The notes under the pieces: generated by a model
What the model saw: only the letters and a program-made list of their open reading frames with translations
Told to the model about the DNA's origin: nothing
The model's database searches: none
Position numbers and translations under genes: made by a program
In this document: positions 9,623-19,025 of the stretch, piece after piece
How positions within the stretch are numbered: the stretch's first letter is position 1
Layout of the letters: each line of letters begins with the position of its first letter
From: an uncultured Bacteroidales bacterium
GTDB taxonomy: Bacteria; Bacteroidota; Bacteroidia; Bacteroidales; UBA932
Reading direction: 5' to 3'
NCBI GenBank assembly: GCA_944323785.1
Contig: CALUTU010000018.1
Span: forward strand, 1 to 38,329
Length of the DNA: 38,329 nt

Positions 9623-10242
9623 AGAAAGGACAGGGCGTTCGGTCCCTCATTGAAGAGCAGGTCCAGTGCCGACAGTCCGGGTATGAACCCGAATTTTTCA
9701 GAAAACACCTGATAGTAAGACTTGAAACGGTTCCGGAACATCTCCGGGACCGTTTTTTTAGGATGTATGGCATCCCGCAGATCCAGAACATCCGGGCCAT
9801 ACTCCTGGAGATATTCTCCGATGAAGGAGACCCGGCATCTGAGTCCCAGCAGTTCCAGCATCCTGACTGTAAGAGCCGTATTGAGTTCAAAAAGAGTCCG
9901 CGGACGAGAATCCAGAATAGCGAATATATCGTCCTGATAATACTCGAAAAACGCCGATGTGCGGTAAGCCGACACCAGGGCCCGCTCATGCTGCTGAAGC
10001 CAGGGCTTCGAATAATCTATCCTGACCGACCTTATTCCTCTGTCTCCGTCCGGAGCGGACACGGGAACAGTCAGAGACAAAATACCGTCGCAGGCATATA
10101 TCCTGCAACGGTTTCTGTATGATTGCTTCACATAGGACTCACTGTCCTCTATCAGGAGATGTCCGGTCGCGGCTGCGGCCATAAAGTACTCCACCGGAGG
10201 AAAATACGCAGTGGTCACCACCGCATATCCCCCACTAGTCAT
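9619..10242 (-). CDS. WbqC-family protein
   Basis: 207 aa. The N-terminus (VVTTAYFPPVEYFMAA) and the following YVKQSYRNRCRIYACDGILSLTVPV and ALVSAYRTSAFFEYYQDDI are the typical signature of the WbqC-like family. Members were first noted in O-antigen clusters; their activity is not firmly established. No signal peptide is present. The start overlaps the 3' end of lpxA by 8 bp. It is thus the last gene of lpxD-lpxC-lpxA-wbqC, consistent with a role in surface glycan or lipid biosynthesis. Confidence 0.85.
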   Translation of the reverse strand: MTSGGYAVVTTAYFPPVEYFMAAAATGHLLIEDSESYVKQSYRNRCRIYACDGILSLTVPVSAPDGDRGIRSVRIDYSKPWLQQHERALVSAYRTSAFFEYYQDDIFAILDSRPRTLFELNTALTVRMLELLGLRCRVSFIGEYLQEYGPDVLDLRDAIHPKKTVPEMFRNRFKSYYQVFSEKFGFIPGLSALDLLFNEGPNALSFL

Positions 10243-11029
10243 CGGCTGAGAGATCTGAGTACTTGACGATTCCTCTCTTGGAGGCGCGGATGAAGTTGAG
10301 AATATTGTCCCTCTCTATGCAGGGCGGGACCTCTCTTTCCACCTCTACGCAGGCATCGCTGCGGTTGAGTCCGCTGTTGTAGATGATGCGGTATATCTCG
10401 CGGATACGGTCTATCTGCTCGTTGGTGAATCCCCTTCGGCGGAGTCCTACGTTATTGAGCCCGCAGAAAGACAGAGGAGAACGTCCCACGAGGGCATAAG
10501 GCGGAACATCCTTGGCTATCTTGGAACCGCCCTGGATCATGGCATGCATACCGATGCGGGTGAACTGATGGGCCAGCGAGCCGCCTCCGATGATAGCCCA
10601 GTCGTCCACATCCGTCTCTCCGGCCAGTCCCACATAGCTGACCTGGATTACGTGATTGCCGATACGGCAGTCATGGGCCACGTGCGCATAGGACATGATC
10701 AGACAGTTGTCACCTATCTTGGTAAGCATCTTTCCGCTTGCGGCTGTCCCTCGGTTGACGGTCGCGCACTCGCGGATGACCGTATTGTTGCCTATCTCCA
10801 CCCATGTGACCTCACCGGAATACTTCATGTCCTGAGGTATGGCTCCGATGACGGCACCGGGGAATATCTTGCAGTTCTTACCTATCTTAACATAGTCGAA
10901 AATAGTCACATGAGGACCGATAACACATCCTTCGCCTATTTCCACATTCTCCGCAATATAGCAATAGGGGCCTATCTCCACATTTGCGGCAATCCTGGCG
11001 TTGGGATGAACTGAGGAAAATTGCATCAT
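10235..11029 (-). CDS. lpxA: Acyl-ACP--UDP-N-acetylglucosamine O-acyltransferase LpxA
   Basis: 264 aa, normal length. LpxA transfers a 3-hydroxyacyl chain from ACP to the 3-OH of UDP-GlcNAc, the first step of lipid A synthesis in the cytosol. The N-terminal two thirds are left-handed beta-helix hexapeptide repeats (for example NARIAANVEIGPYCYIAENV). The catalytic histidine region is visible in MSYAHVAHDCRIGNHV. The C-terminal helical domain follows (RRRGFTNEQIDRIREIYRIIY). It starts 7 bp after lpxC and overlaps wbqC, so it is in the same operon. Confidence 0.95.
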   Translation of the reverse strand: MMQFSSVHPNARIAANVEIGPYCYIAENVEIGEGCVIGPHVTIFDYVKIGKNCKIFPGAVIGAIPQDMKYSGEVTWVEIGNNTVIRECATVNRGTAASGKMLTKIGDNCLIMSYAHVAHDCRIGNHVIQVSYVGLAGETDVDDWAIIGGGSLAHQFTRIGMHAMIQGGSKIAKDVPPYALVGRSPLSFCGLNNVGLRRRGFTNEQIDRIREIYRIIYNSGLNRSDACVEVEREVPPCIERDNILNFIRASKRGIVKYSDLSADD

Positions 11030-11036
11030 ATCTTGT

Positions 11037-11963
11037 TTAATTATTACCGTTTCTTAAAATCTCCCGCCGCATAATCTGTGCCACGGCAGTATTGATCCTG
11101 TGACCGGACTTATCCGCCGTCACATGACCCTTTATGCGTCTGCCGACAAGAGAGAAGTCCCCGAGAAGGTCCAGCAGCTTGTGCCGGGCGCACTCGTTCG
11201 GGAAATGGAGACGGACATTGTCCAGATAGCCCTCGGGAAGCCTGTCCACTTTCTCCACATTGAAGAGAGCGGCCATACGGGCCAGGTCCTCCTCCGGAAC
11301 CGGATGCTCCACTATCACCAGAGCATTGTCCAGGTCTCCGCCCTTTATGAGATTGTTCTTGAAAAGAAACTCTATCTCGTGGAAAAACACGAAAGTACGG
11401 CAGGGAGCCACCTCCCTTGCGAAATCAGTACTGCCGTCATAATGGAACTTCTGAACGCCCAGAACGTGAGAATTGAAGTCTATAGTCAGATCCACGGAAA
11501 ACTCTTCCGCCGGAAGGACGGTTATCTCCGAGCCGGACTTCTCATCCTTGTAATGAATCGGCTCCCTGACCACAAGATACTGCCTTTCAGCACCCTGCTC
11601 ATCCAGTCCGTCCGGAAGTATGGCCCTGACATACGGAAGCGCACTTCCGTCCAGTATGGGCACCTCGAAATTATCTACAGTAACCAGGGCATTGTCCACT
11701 CCCAGACCATAAAAAGCGGCCATCAGGTGTTCCAGAGTAGATATCCTGACCTCTCCGTTCTCAAGGGTAGTTCCGCGCTGGGTATATGTGACATAATCCA
11801 CCAACGCCTCTATAACGGCTCTGTCACCGAGATCCTTCCTCAGGAATCTGATACCGTGATTGACAGGAGCGGGAGAAAGCTTCATCCTCACATTCTGTCC
11901 CGAATGCAGTCCCTTTCCCTCAAATATATATTCTCTCTTAAGAGTTTTCTGTCTGTCTGACAT
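11037..11963 (-). CDS. lpxC: UDP-3-O-acyl-N-acetylglucosamine deacetylase LpxC, stand-alone
   Basis: 308 aa. LpxC is the Zn-dependent deacetylase that commits to lipid A synthesis. Zinc ligands and catalytic groups are visible: the His in STLEHLMAAFYGLG, the H-x-x-x-D in CARHKLLDLLGD, and the catalytic His in KGHVTADKSGHRIN. In most Bacteroidetes that I know of this protein is fused to a C-terminal FabZ dehydratase domain, giving about 460 aa. Here the protein stops right after the deacetylase domain (REILRNGNN) and lpxA follows 7 bp later, with no room for FabZ. The reading frame is clean, so this looks like a real stand-alone form rather than a frameshift. Confidence 0.93.
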   Translation of the reverse strand: MSDRQKTLKREYIFEGKGLHSGQNVRMKLSPAPVNHGIRFLRKDLGDRAVIEALVDYVTYTQRGTTLENGEVRISTLEHLMAAFYGLGVDNALVTVDNFEVPILDGSALPYVRAILPDGLDEQGAERQYLVVREPIHYKDEKSGSEITVLPAEEFSVDLTIDFNSHVLGVQKFHYDGSTDFAREVAPCRTFVFFHEIEFLFKNNLIKGGDLDNALVIVEHPVPEEDLARMAALFNVEKVDRLPEGYLDNVRLHFPNECARHKLLDLLGDFSLVGRRIKGHVTADKSGHRINTAVAQIMRREILRNGNN

Positions 11964-11978
11964 AAAATCGCAGTTTAA

Positions 11979-12971
11979 TTATTTTTTCATACCGCTTCTG
12001 CGGAACATGGCATACGACCTGATATAGTTCATATGCTCTATGGCCGGACTTCCCATATATATTTTCCCCTCCTCCTTGATGTCACCCTGGACACCGGCCT
12101 GGGCCGTGAGCTTAGTACCGTCCGCGATATTGAGATGACCGGCTATGCCGACCTGACCGCCGAACATGCACGAGCGGCCTATCTTGGTGGAGCCGGCGAT
12201 ACCGGACTGTGCGGCAATCACGGTATTGGAGCCTATCACCACATTGTGAGCCACCTGTATCAGATTGTCCAGCTTCACTCCTTTCTCAATAAGCGTCGTT
12301 CCCATAGTGGAGCGGTCTATCACCGTATTGGCCCCTATCTCGCAGTTGTCCTCTATGGTGACTATTCCGGTCTGAGGTATCTTCTTGTATGAACCGTCCT
12401 CCGTAGGAGCGAAACCGAAGCCGTCAGAGCCTATGACAGCCCCTGCCTGTATGATGCAGTTGTTGCCTATCCTGCAGCCCCTGTATATCTTCACTCCCGG
12501 GTATATAATGCAGTTCTCGCCGATTGTGACACCTTCTCCAATATATACTAAAGGATATATCTGCGTATTACGGCCTACCGTTGTCTTTTTGCCCACATAG
12601 GCATTGGCTCCCACATAGACACCTTTTCCAAGCCTTGCCGAGAACGCCACATGAGATGACCATGCCCTGCCGCGGCGTCTGGCGGCCTTCATCGTGTTGA
12701 GCAGGTCCAGAAGCGATGCGACGGCCTCATAGGCATTGTCCACCCTCACCAAAGTGGGCGACACGGCCTCTTTGGGTTCAAATGACTTGTTTATAAGAAC
12801 TATGCTGGCCTTACAGGTATAAAGGTAATGTTCGTATTTGGGATTGGCCAGAAAACAGAGCGTCCCGGGCTTGCCGGACTCTATACGAGCCACGGAAGAG
12901 ACTGTCACATCGGGATTTCCGACGATCTCGCCTCCAAGATGCTCAGCTATCTGTTTTGCACTTACCTCCAT
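11979..12971 (-). CDS. lpxD: UDP-3-O-(3-hydroxyacyl)glucosamine N-acyltransferase LpxD
   Basis: 330 aa. LpxD adds the second (N-linked) hydroxyacyl chain in lipid A synthesis. An N-terminal uridine-binding domain ([30 protein letters not shown]) is followed by hexapeptide repeats. The active-site histidine segment is [22 protein letters not shown] and the C-terminus is a basic helix (MFRRSGMKK). It is the first gene of the lpxD-lpxC-lpxA-wbqC operon and is divergent from rimP. A weak -7-like element (TTTCTTTG on the minus strand, 13004-13011) may serve it. Confidence 0.95.
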   Translation of the reverse strand: MEVSAKQIAEHLGGEIVGNPDVTVSSVARIESGKPGTLCFLANPKYEHYLYTCKASIVLINKSFEPKEAVSPTLVRVDNAYEAVASLLDLLNTMKAARRRGRAWSSHVAFSARLGKGVYVGANAYVGKKTTVGRNTQIYPLVYIGEGVTIGENCIIYPGVKIYRGCRIGNNCIIQAGAVIGSDGFGFAPTEDGSYKKIPQTGIVTIEDNCEIGANTVIDRSTMGTTLIEKGVKLDNLIQVAHNVVIGSNTVIAAQSGIAGSTKIGRSCMFGGQVGIAGHLNIADGTKLTAQAGVQGDIKEEGKIYMGSPAIEHMNYIRSYAMFRRSGMKK

Positions 12972-13020
12972 TATAAGTCTAATTTCACTATTAAAGAATT
13001 GTGCAAAGAAAATAATTTTT

Positions 13021-13052
13021 TTTGGATTATCAGCACAAAACCATTACTTTTG
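13021..13052 (+). promoter_or_regulatory. Promoter of the rimP-nusA-infB operon
   Basis: TTTG at 13021-13024, a 20-bp gap, then TACTTTTG at 13045-13052. Transcription should begin near 13059, which rules out an in-frame ATG at 13022 as the rimP start and points to the ATG at 13127. Confidence 0.72.
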
Positions 13053-13126
13053 TGGCGATAAAGGATAGTGGAAAGGGACGGCGAGTCCCTTTCGTCTTAT
13101 TAGCCACTCCCGTAAAACCGCATCAG

Positions 13127-13393
13127 ATGATTGAGAAACGCACCATAGAACAGATTGTAGAAAAGTACATGGAGGACAACAGACTGGTCCTCGTAGACGT
13201 GAAGGTCAACAAGGCCAACAACATAAAAGTGTTCTTCAGGGCCTTGGACAGACCGGTGTGCATAGATGACTGCGTGGCCCTGAGCCGCTTCATAGAAGCC
13301 GGACTGGACCGGGACAAGGAGGATTTCTCCCTGATGGTCAGCTCTGCCGGAGACAACTGCGACAATAATGAAAATGATATAGATAACAATTAA
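13127..13393 (+). CDS. rimP: Ribosome maturation factor RimP, N-terminal domain only
   Basis: 88 aa from the ATG at 13127. RimP helps 30S subunit maturation; the usual protein is about 150 aa with an N-terminal alpha/beta domain and a C-terminal SH3-like domain. The N-terminal domain is recognisable: IVEKYMEDNRLVLVDVKV, CIDDCVALSRFIEAGLDRDKEDFSLMVSSAG. Directly after the conserved VSSAG, where family members continue into the second domain, the protein ends in an Asp/Asn-rich tail (DNCDNNENDIDNN). nusA begins 11 bp later, so the SH3 domain is absent rather than frameshifted. Position before nusA-infB supports the identity. An earlier in-frame ATG at 13022 lies inside the promoter and is rejected. 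Confidence 0.82.
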   Translation: MIEKRTIEQIVEKYMEDNRLVLVDVKVNKANNIKVFFRALDRPVCIDDCVALSRFIEAGLDRDKEDFSLMVSSAGDNCDNNENDIDNN

Positions 13394-13404
13394 CAACAAC
13401 CGAC

Positions 13405-14640
13405 ATGGAAGTAAACCTGATAAGTACGTTTGCCGAGTTCAAGGAGCTCAAGAACATCGACAGACCTACCATGATGAGCGTGCTGGAAGACATCTTCCGC
13501 ACCCAGTTGATTAAGATGTACGGCTCGGCCGACAACTTTGACATCATCATCAACATCGACAAGGGCGACCTTGAGATCTGGAGAAACAGGGAAGTGGTCA
13601 AGAAAGTCGAGGATCCCAACACCCAGATATCGCTTGAGGAAGTCCACAAGATCGATCCCTCATACGAGGTGGGAGAGGATTTCCCGGAAGAGGTCAAGCT
13701 GTCGGATTTCGGCCGCAGGGGTATCCTCAACCTGCGCCAGAACCTTCAGGGACGTATCGCCGACATCGAGAAAGCCAATCTCTACAACAAATACAAGGAC
13801 CGTATACATGAGATACTGGTAGGCGAGGTTTATCAGGTATGGAAAAAGGAAGTGCTGGTCATGGACGAGGACGGCAACGAGCTGGTGCTGCCCAAGTCGG
13901 AGCAGATTCCTTCCGATTACTTCAAGAAAGGCGAGACCGTAAAGGCTGTCATCGAGAGCGTGGAGATGAGGAACAATACTCCCGTCATCACCCTGTCGCG
14001 TACGTCTCCCGCTTTCCTGGAGAGACTCTTCGAGCAGGAGGTGCCCGAGATCTTCGACGGACTCATCACTATCAAGAAAGTGGTGCGCATCCCCGGTGAC
14101 AGGGCCAAGGTGGCCGTCGAGTCCTACGACGAGCGCATCGACCCTGTAGGAGCATGCGTCGGTGTCAAGGGCTCGCGTATCCACAGCATCGTCCGCGAGC
14201 TGCGCAACGAGAACATCGACATCATCAACTGGACTTCCAACACCCAGCTTCTCATCCAGAGGGCCCTCAGTCCGGCCAAGATATCGTCCATGTCCATAGA
14301 CGAGGAGACCAAGCACATCCGCGTCAACCTCAGTCCCTCTGAGGTATCCCTGGCCATCGGCAAGGGCGGCAGCAACATCAAGCTCGCAGGACAGCTTGCC
14401 GGCTACGAGATAGACGTATTCAGGGACAGCGAAGGCGGCGAAGAGGAAGAGGACGTGATGCTCGACGAGTTCAACGACGAGATCGAGCAGTGGATCATCG
14501 ACGCCCTCAAGGGCATCGGCTGCGACACCGCAAAGAGCGTGCTCGCGCTTCCCGTAGAGGAGATCTGCCACAGAGCCGACCTCGATGAGGAGACAGTGGT
14601 GGAAGTACAGAAGATACTGAAAGCTGAATTTGAACAATAA
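13405..14640 (+). CDS. nusA: Transcription termination/antitermination factor NusA
   Basis: 411 aa, typical of Bacteroidetes NusA. Domains in order are the N-terminal RNA polymerase-binding domain (about 1-130), S1 (about 135-200, with EVYQVWKKEVLVMDEDGNELVLPKSEQIP), KH1 (DPVGACVGVKGSRIHSIVRELRNENIDI) and KH2 (EVSLAIGKGGSNIKLAGQLAGYEIDV). A short acidic C-terminal region follows. NusA binds RNA polymerase and nascent RNA to modulate pausing, termination and antitermination. The gene sits 11 bp after rimP and 17 bp before infB, the classic operon order. Confidence 0.95.
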   Translation: MEVNLISTFAEFKELKNIDRPTMMSVLEDIFRTQLIKMYGSADNFDIIINIDKGDLEIWRNREVVKKVEDPNTQISLEEVHKIDPSYEVGEDFPEEVKLSDFGRRGILNLRQNLQGRIADIEKANLYNKYKDRIHEILVGEVYQVWKKEVLVMDEDGNELVLPKSEQIPSDYFKKGETVKAVIESVEMRNNTPVITLSRTSPAFLERLFEQEVPEIFDGLITIKKVVRIPGDRAKVAVESYDERIDPVGACVGVKGSRIHSIVRELRNENIDIINWTSNTQLLIQRALSPAKISSMSIDEETKHIRVNLSPSEVSLAIGKGGSNIKLAGQLAGYEIDVFRDSEGGEEEEDVMLDEFNDEIEQWIIDALKGIGCDTAKSVLALPVEEICHRADLDEETVVEVQKILKAEFEQ

Positions 14641-14657
14641 TTTAAAACAAGTGATAT

Positions 14658-17504
14658 ATGGCGGGACAAGAGAAAATAAGAATCAACAAAGTACTTAAGG
14701 AATTCAATATCGGGCTGGGAACCCTGGTGGAGTTTCTCAGCAAGAAAGGATATGAGGTGGAGGCCCATCCCAGTGCGCAGATCAGCGGTGAGGAATACGA
14801 GCTTCTCAAGAAGGAGTATGCCAAAGACCAGCGCATAAAGGAGGAGTCTGCGAAAATATCCATCAAGATTAAGGAAATCACCAAGAAAGAGACCCAGAAA
14901 CAGGAACCTGAAGAGGAACCGTTTGAGGACGAGGTCATCATCAAGACCACAACCATCGATCATCCTTCCACTCCTGAACCCGCCATCACGGAGAAGAAGG
15001 CCGATCCTGCGCCCGTGAAAGAAGATGATGACACCCGCAGACCTGAACCGGCTCCTGCTCCGGCTGCACAGGAGGCCGCCGCTCCGGCTGCGGAGACTCC
15101 GGCTCCGGTAAAGGAAGAAAAGACACCGGAAGAGCCCAAGGCAAAGCCGGAGCCGGCCGTCACTGACAACGGCACCGGTCATGTAGGGCCCAGGATTCTC
15201 GGCAAGATAGACCTGAACAAAAAGCCGTCGAAGCCCCAGCCTGCACCGTCTCCTGCCAAGCCAACCCCGGCCAAGGAGACGGCAAAGGAGGTAAAAGCGA
15301 AAGACAATGCCGCGGAAAAGCATCCCGAGAGACACGAGGTGGAGCACATCGAGACAAAGGTCGAGAAACTCGCCGGTCCTGTCATCAGCGGCAAGATAGA
15401 CCTGTCCGCCTTCGAGAAGAAACACACTTCAGGAGGCGACAGAAACGGCCACCGCAAGCGCGAGCGCATCAAGGGTCAGGGCGAGAAGGTGGACATAACC
15501 AAAGTGGACTCCGGCAGTCAGAAGAACCGCAACAAGAAAGGTGGTGACAACAAGGACAGAAAGAACCGCAAGGAGAAACCCAAGCCTGTACGTGTGGAGA
15601 TAGACGAGGATCTGATACAGAAGCAGATCAAGGAGACCTACGCCCGTATGACCGAAGGCAAGGGCAAGACCAAGAGTTCCAAGCACAAGAGAGAGAAACG
15701 CGAGATGATCTCCCAGAAGATGGAGGAGGCCCGCGAGCAGCAGCAGCTTGAGAGCAGAATACTCAAGATGACCGAATTCGTGACAGTCAACGATCTGGCA
15801 GTCATGATGAACATCCCGGTGACCAAAGTCATCGAGGCCTGCATGAACCTGGGCCTGATGGTCTCCATCAACCAGCGTCTCGATGCCGATGCCCTGGTGC
15901 TGGTGGCCGAGGAATTCGGATACGAGGTACAGTTCGTATCCGCCGATGAGGAAAGCGAGATCCAGGAGGAAGTGGACGATCCGGCAGATCTGGTAGAGCG
16001 TCCTCCCATCATCACCGTCATGGGTCATGTGGACCACGGTAAGACATCCCTGCTGGACTACATCCGTAAGTCCAACGTCATAGCCGGAGAGGCCGGAGGC
16101 ATCACCCAGCACATCGGAGCCTACAATGTCAAGCTGCCCGACGGCCGGCGCATCACCTTCCTCGACACTCCGGGTCACGAGGCCTTCACCGCCATGCGTG
16201 CCCGAGGAGCGAAGATCACCGACCTGGTCATCATCATCGTGGCCGCCGACGACGCCATCATGCCCCAGACCATAGAGGCCATCAACCATGCCCAGGCCGC
16301 CGGCGTCCCCATGGTATTTGCCATCAACAAGATAGACAAGCCGGGGGCCAATCCCGACCGCATCCGCGAGCAGCTTGCCAACATGAACATCCTGGTGGAG
16401 GACTGGGGCGGCAAGTATCAGTGTCAGGAGATATCGGCCAAAAAAGGCACCAACGTGGACAAGCTCCTCGAGAAAGTCCTGCTGGAAGCCGACCTGCTTG
16501 AGCTCAAGGCCAACCCTAACCGCATGGCCAAAGGTACGGTCATCGAGTCCTCCCTCGACAAAGGACGCGGCTATCTGGCCACTGTCCTGGTACAGAACGG
16601 AACTCTCCACGTAGGAGACATCATCCTCAGCGGCAGCTACTACGGCAGGGTCAAGGCCATGTTCAACGAGCGCGGCCAGAAAGTATCCGAGGCCGACCCC
16701 TCCACCCCTGTGTCTGTGCTCGGACTCAACGGAGCCCCGACTGCCGGCGAGACATTCAACGTCATGGGCGATGAGAAAGAAGCCAAGGACCTGGCCAACA
16801 AGCGCGAGCAGCTCCTGCGCATCCAGGGTCTGAGGACTCAGAAACACATCACTCTCGAGGAAATCGGACGCCGTATCGCCATCGGCAACTTCAAGGAGCT
16901 CAACATCATCGTCAAAGGAGACGTGGACGGCTCCATCGAGGCTCTCTCCGACTCCCTCATCAAGCTCTCCACCGAGGAGATACATGTGGACGTGATCCAC
17001 AAGGCCGTCGGTGCCATCTCCGAATCCGATGTCCTGCTGGCCGCCGCATCCAACGCCATCATCATCGGCTTCCAGGTAAGGCCCTCGGCCAACGCCCGCC
17101 GTCTGGCTGAGAAAGAGGAGATCGAGATCCGTCTCTACTCCGTCATCTATGATGCGATAAACGAGGTCAAGAGCGGTATCGAGGGTATGCTCGCTCCTGA
17201 GGAGAAAGAGGAAGTCACCGCCACCGCCGAAGTACGCGAGACCTTCAAGATATCCAAGGTCGGCACCATCGCCGGATGTATGGTCAAGGAAGGCAAGATC
17301 ACCCGCAGTTCCAAGGTACGTGTCATCCGCGACGGCATCGTGGTCTACACAGGCGCGCTCGGCTCGCTCAAGCGTTTCAAGGACGATGTCAAGGAAGTCG
17401 CAGCCGGCATGGACTGCGGTCTGAACATCGACGGCTACAACGACATCAAGGTCGGCGACACCATCGAGGCCTACCAGATCGTCGAGATCAAGCGCAAGCT
17501 GTAA
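14658..17504 (+). CDS. infB: Translation initiation factor IF-2
   Basis: 948 aa GTPase that brings fMet-tRNA to the 30S P site. The N-terminal IF2_N module ([21 protein letters not shown]) is followed by a long low-complexity linker rich in Glu, Lys, Pro and Ala (residues about 90-380) and a second IF2_N-like module. The G domain has G1 GHVDHGKT (residues about 456-463), G3 DTPGHEAF and G4 NKID. Domains II to IV end at [10 protein letters not shown]. Length and motifs are normal. A MATE transporter gene starts 1 bp after the stop. Confidence 0.96.
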   Translation: MAGQEKIRINKVLKEFNIGLGTLVEFLSKKGYEVEAHPSAQISGEEYELLKKEYAKDQRIKEESAKISIKIKEITKKETQKQEPEEEPFEDEVIIKTTTIDHPSTPEPAITEKKADPAPVKEDDDTRRPEPAPAPAAQEAAAPAAETPAPVKEEKTPEEPKAKPEPAVTDNGTGHVGPRILGKIDLNKKPSKPQPAPSPAKPTPAKETAKEVKAKDNAAEKHPERHEVEHIETKVEKLAGPVISGKIDLSAFEKKHTSGGDRNGHRKRERIKGQGEKVDITKVDSGSQKNRNKKGGDNKDRKNRKEKPKPVRVEIDEDLIQKQIKETYARMTEGKGKTKSSKHKREKREMISQKMEEAREQQQLESRILKMTEFVTVNDLAVMMNIPVTKVIEACMNLGLMVSINQRLDADALVLVAEEFGYEVQFVSADEESEIQEEVDDPADLVERPPIITVMGHVDHGKTSLLDYIRKSNVIAGEAGGITQHIGAYNVKLPDGRRITFLDTPGHEAFTAMRARGAKITDLVIIIVAADDAIMPQTIEAINHAQAAGVPMVFAINKIDKPGANPDRIREQLANMNILVEDWGGKYQCQEISAKKGTNVDKLLEKVLLEADLLELKANPNRMAKGTVIESSLDKGRGYLATVLVQNGTLHVGDIILSGSYYGRVKAMFNERGQKVSEADPSTPVSVLGLNGAPTAGETFNVMGDEKEAKDLANKREQLLRIQGLRTQKHITLEEIGRRIAIGNFKELNIIVKGDVDGSIEALSDSLIKLSTEEIHVDVIHKAVGAISESDVLLAAASNAIIIGFQVRPSANARRLAEKEEIEIRLYSVIYDAINEVKSGIEGMLAPEEKEEVTATAEVRETFKISKVGTIAGCMVKEGKITRSSKVRVIRDGIVVYTGALGSLKRFKDDVKEVAAGMDCGLNIDGYNDIKVGDTIEAYQIVEIKRKL

Positions 17505-17505
17505 T

Positions 17506-18858
17506 ATGCAGCGCGACGCTATCGATTTTGGAACAGTAAACATCCCGTCCCTGTTCGGTAAGTATTTCGTAACCACACTGCTGGGGATGGTGAGCATGTC
17601 GGCGGTCACGGCCATCGACGGTATCTTCATAGGGCACGGAGTAGGCAGCGACGGTATAGCCGCCGTCAATATTTGCGTACCTGTATGGATGATATTCACC
17701 GGTCTCGGTCTGATGGCCGGAGCGGGCAGTTCCGTAGTGGCCTCGATACACCTGGCCCGCGGCAAGGTCAAGGCCGCCCGGCTCAACGTCACCCAGGCCA
17801 TACTCTTCGTGACCATCATAGCCGCGCTCGTAGCAGGCCTCATCATGACCTTCCCCGAGACCACGGCCCGGATGCTCGGCTCCTCGGAGCACCTGATGCC
17901 CCTCGTACTGGACTACCTGCTGTGGATAGTCCCGGCCCTGCCCTTCCAGATGTGGCTTTCAGTATCGCTCTTCATCATCCGCCTGGACGGAGCGCCGCAG
18001 TACGCCATGTGGTGCTCGGTCGTAACGGCTCTGATCAACACCGTCCTCGACTGGCTTTTCATCTTCCCGCTCGGAATGGGCGTCAAGGGAGCGGCCATAG
18101 CCACAGGCATCAGCATCGTCATAGGCGGCTGCATGGGCATCGGCTATCTGCTGCTGCGGGCCAGGGTTGTGCGCCTGATCAAATTGAAAATGAGCCGCAA
18201 GAGTATGCGCCTGAGTATGCGCAACATCGGCTATCAGTGCAAGATAGGCTCCCCAGCCCTGCTCGGTGAGGCCACCATCGCCGTCCTCATGTTCATGGGC
18301 AACCAGGTCTTCATGCGCTACCTCGGAGACGACGGCGTGGGGGCCTTCGGTGTGGCCTGCTACTACACCCCCTTCGTCTTTATGTTCGGCAACGCCGTGG
18401 CCCAGTCCGCACAGCCGATTATCAGCTTCAACTACGGAGCCAGCAGGATGGACAGGGTATCGTCCGCCAGCCGCCTGGCCATCATCACCGCCATCGTCTG
18501 CGGCACTGTCGGGATGGCCGTATTCATGCTCCTGCCCGGCCCCCTCGTAGGCCTGTTCATCGGCCAGGAAGGCAATGCCGCCCGCATCGCCATCGACGGC
18601 CTGCCCCTCTTCGCTCTAGGCTACATATTCTACGTCACCAACGTAGCCACCATCGGCCTCCTCCAGAGCCTCGAAAAGATGAAGCCCGCCATGTTCTTTG
18701 CCTGCCTGCGCGGCCTCATCTTCATCGTCCCGAGCTTCATCATCATGCCCCGCCTGCTCGGTGACGCCGGCATCTGGCTCGCCATGGCCGTCTCCGAGGC
18801 CCTCACCACCGCCGCCATCGCCCTCTACTACTTCCTCGGCCGCCGGAGAAATCTCTAA
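17506..18858 (+). CDS. MATE-family multidrug efflux transporter
   Basis: 450 aa with about twelve hydrophobic segments arranged as two homologous halves, as in MATE Na+/H+-coupled drug antiporters of the inner membrane. Family-like features include GIFIGHGVGSDGIAAVNICVP in the first half and VGAFGVACYYTPFVFMFGNAVAQSAQPIISFNYGA in the second. It starts 1 bp after the infB stop, so it is probably translated from the same mRNA. It ends exactly at a strong terminator-like hairpin. The substrate cannot be predicted. Confidence 0.9.
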   Translation: MQRDAIDFGTVNIPSLFGKYFVTTLLGMVSMSAVTAIDGIFIGHGVGSDGIAAVNICVPVWMIFTGLGLMAGAGSSVVASIHLARGKVKAARLNVTQAILFVTIIAALVAGLIMTFPETTARMLGSSEHLMPLVLDYLLWIVPALPFQMWLSVSLFIIRLDGAPQYAMWCSVVTALINTVLDWLFIFPLGMGVKGAAIATGISIVIGGCMGIGYLLLRARVVRLIKLKMSRKSMRLSMRNIGYQCKIGSPALLGEATIAVLMFMGNQVFMRYLGDDGVGAFGVACYYTPFVFMFGNAVAQSAQPIISFNYGASRMDRVSSASRLAIITAIVCGTVGMAVFMLLPGPLVGLFIGQEGNAARIAIDGLPLFALGYIFYVTNVATIGLLQSLEKMKPAMFFACLRGLIFIVPSFIIMPRLLGDAGIWLAMAVSEALTTAAIALYYFLGRRRNL

Positions 18859-18884
18859 TTTGCACTTATCAAGTGCAAATTTTT
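18857..18884 (+). terminator. Rho-independent terminator after the rimP-infB-MATE operon
   Basis: AATTTGCACTT (18857-18867) pairs perfectly with AAGTGCAAATT (18871-18881) around a 3-nt loop and is followed by a T run to 18884. The stem begins within the MATE stop codon. Confidence 0.65.
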
Positions 18885-18891
18885 CACATTT

Positions 18892-18914
18892 TTGCACTTC
18901 ACAAGTGCAATTTT
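18892..18914 (+). terminator. Second copy of the same hairpin
   Basis: TTGCACTT (18892-18899), loop CAC, AAGTGCAA (18903-18910), then TTTT. It is a near-copy of the preceding hairpin at a distance of about 33 bp, so it is either a back-up terminator or part of a tandem repeat pair. Confidence 0.5.
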
Positions 18915-18915
18915 A

Positions 18916-19025
18916 CCAGCCGCCTCCGCCGAAGAAGGCTACATCGTCAAGGACGGCATCGAGTTCTCCTCGAGTTCTCCTTCGGCAACATCCTTCCTCT
19001 ATGGTGGTTCGGCCTCAACTACTAA
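18916..19025 (+). pseudogene. Decayed 3' end of an unknown gene with an 11-bp tandem duplication
   Basis: Ignoring a duplicated 11-bp unit (GAGTTCTCCT at 18961-18970 and again at 18972-18981), the reading frame gives EEGYIVKDGIEF joined to SFGNILPLWWFGLNY and a TAA at 19023-19025. The duplication shifts the frame. I do not recognise the family. The fragment starts abruptly after the hairpin pair, so the gene has also lost its 5' part. This is inferred from protein-like sequence on both sides of the duplication. Confidence 0.4.

Noticed and set aside
13022-13126. N-terminal extension of RimP from an upstream ATG
   Set aside because: The ATG lies within the consensus promoter at 13021-13052, so it would not be transcribed.
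15429-17864. 811-codon open frame on the minus strand opposite infB
   Set aside because: It mirrors the codon pattern of infB, has a Gly/Val/Asp/Leu-rich composition without recognisable domains, and runs across the infB/MATE junction. It is a shadow of the real genes.
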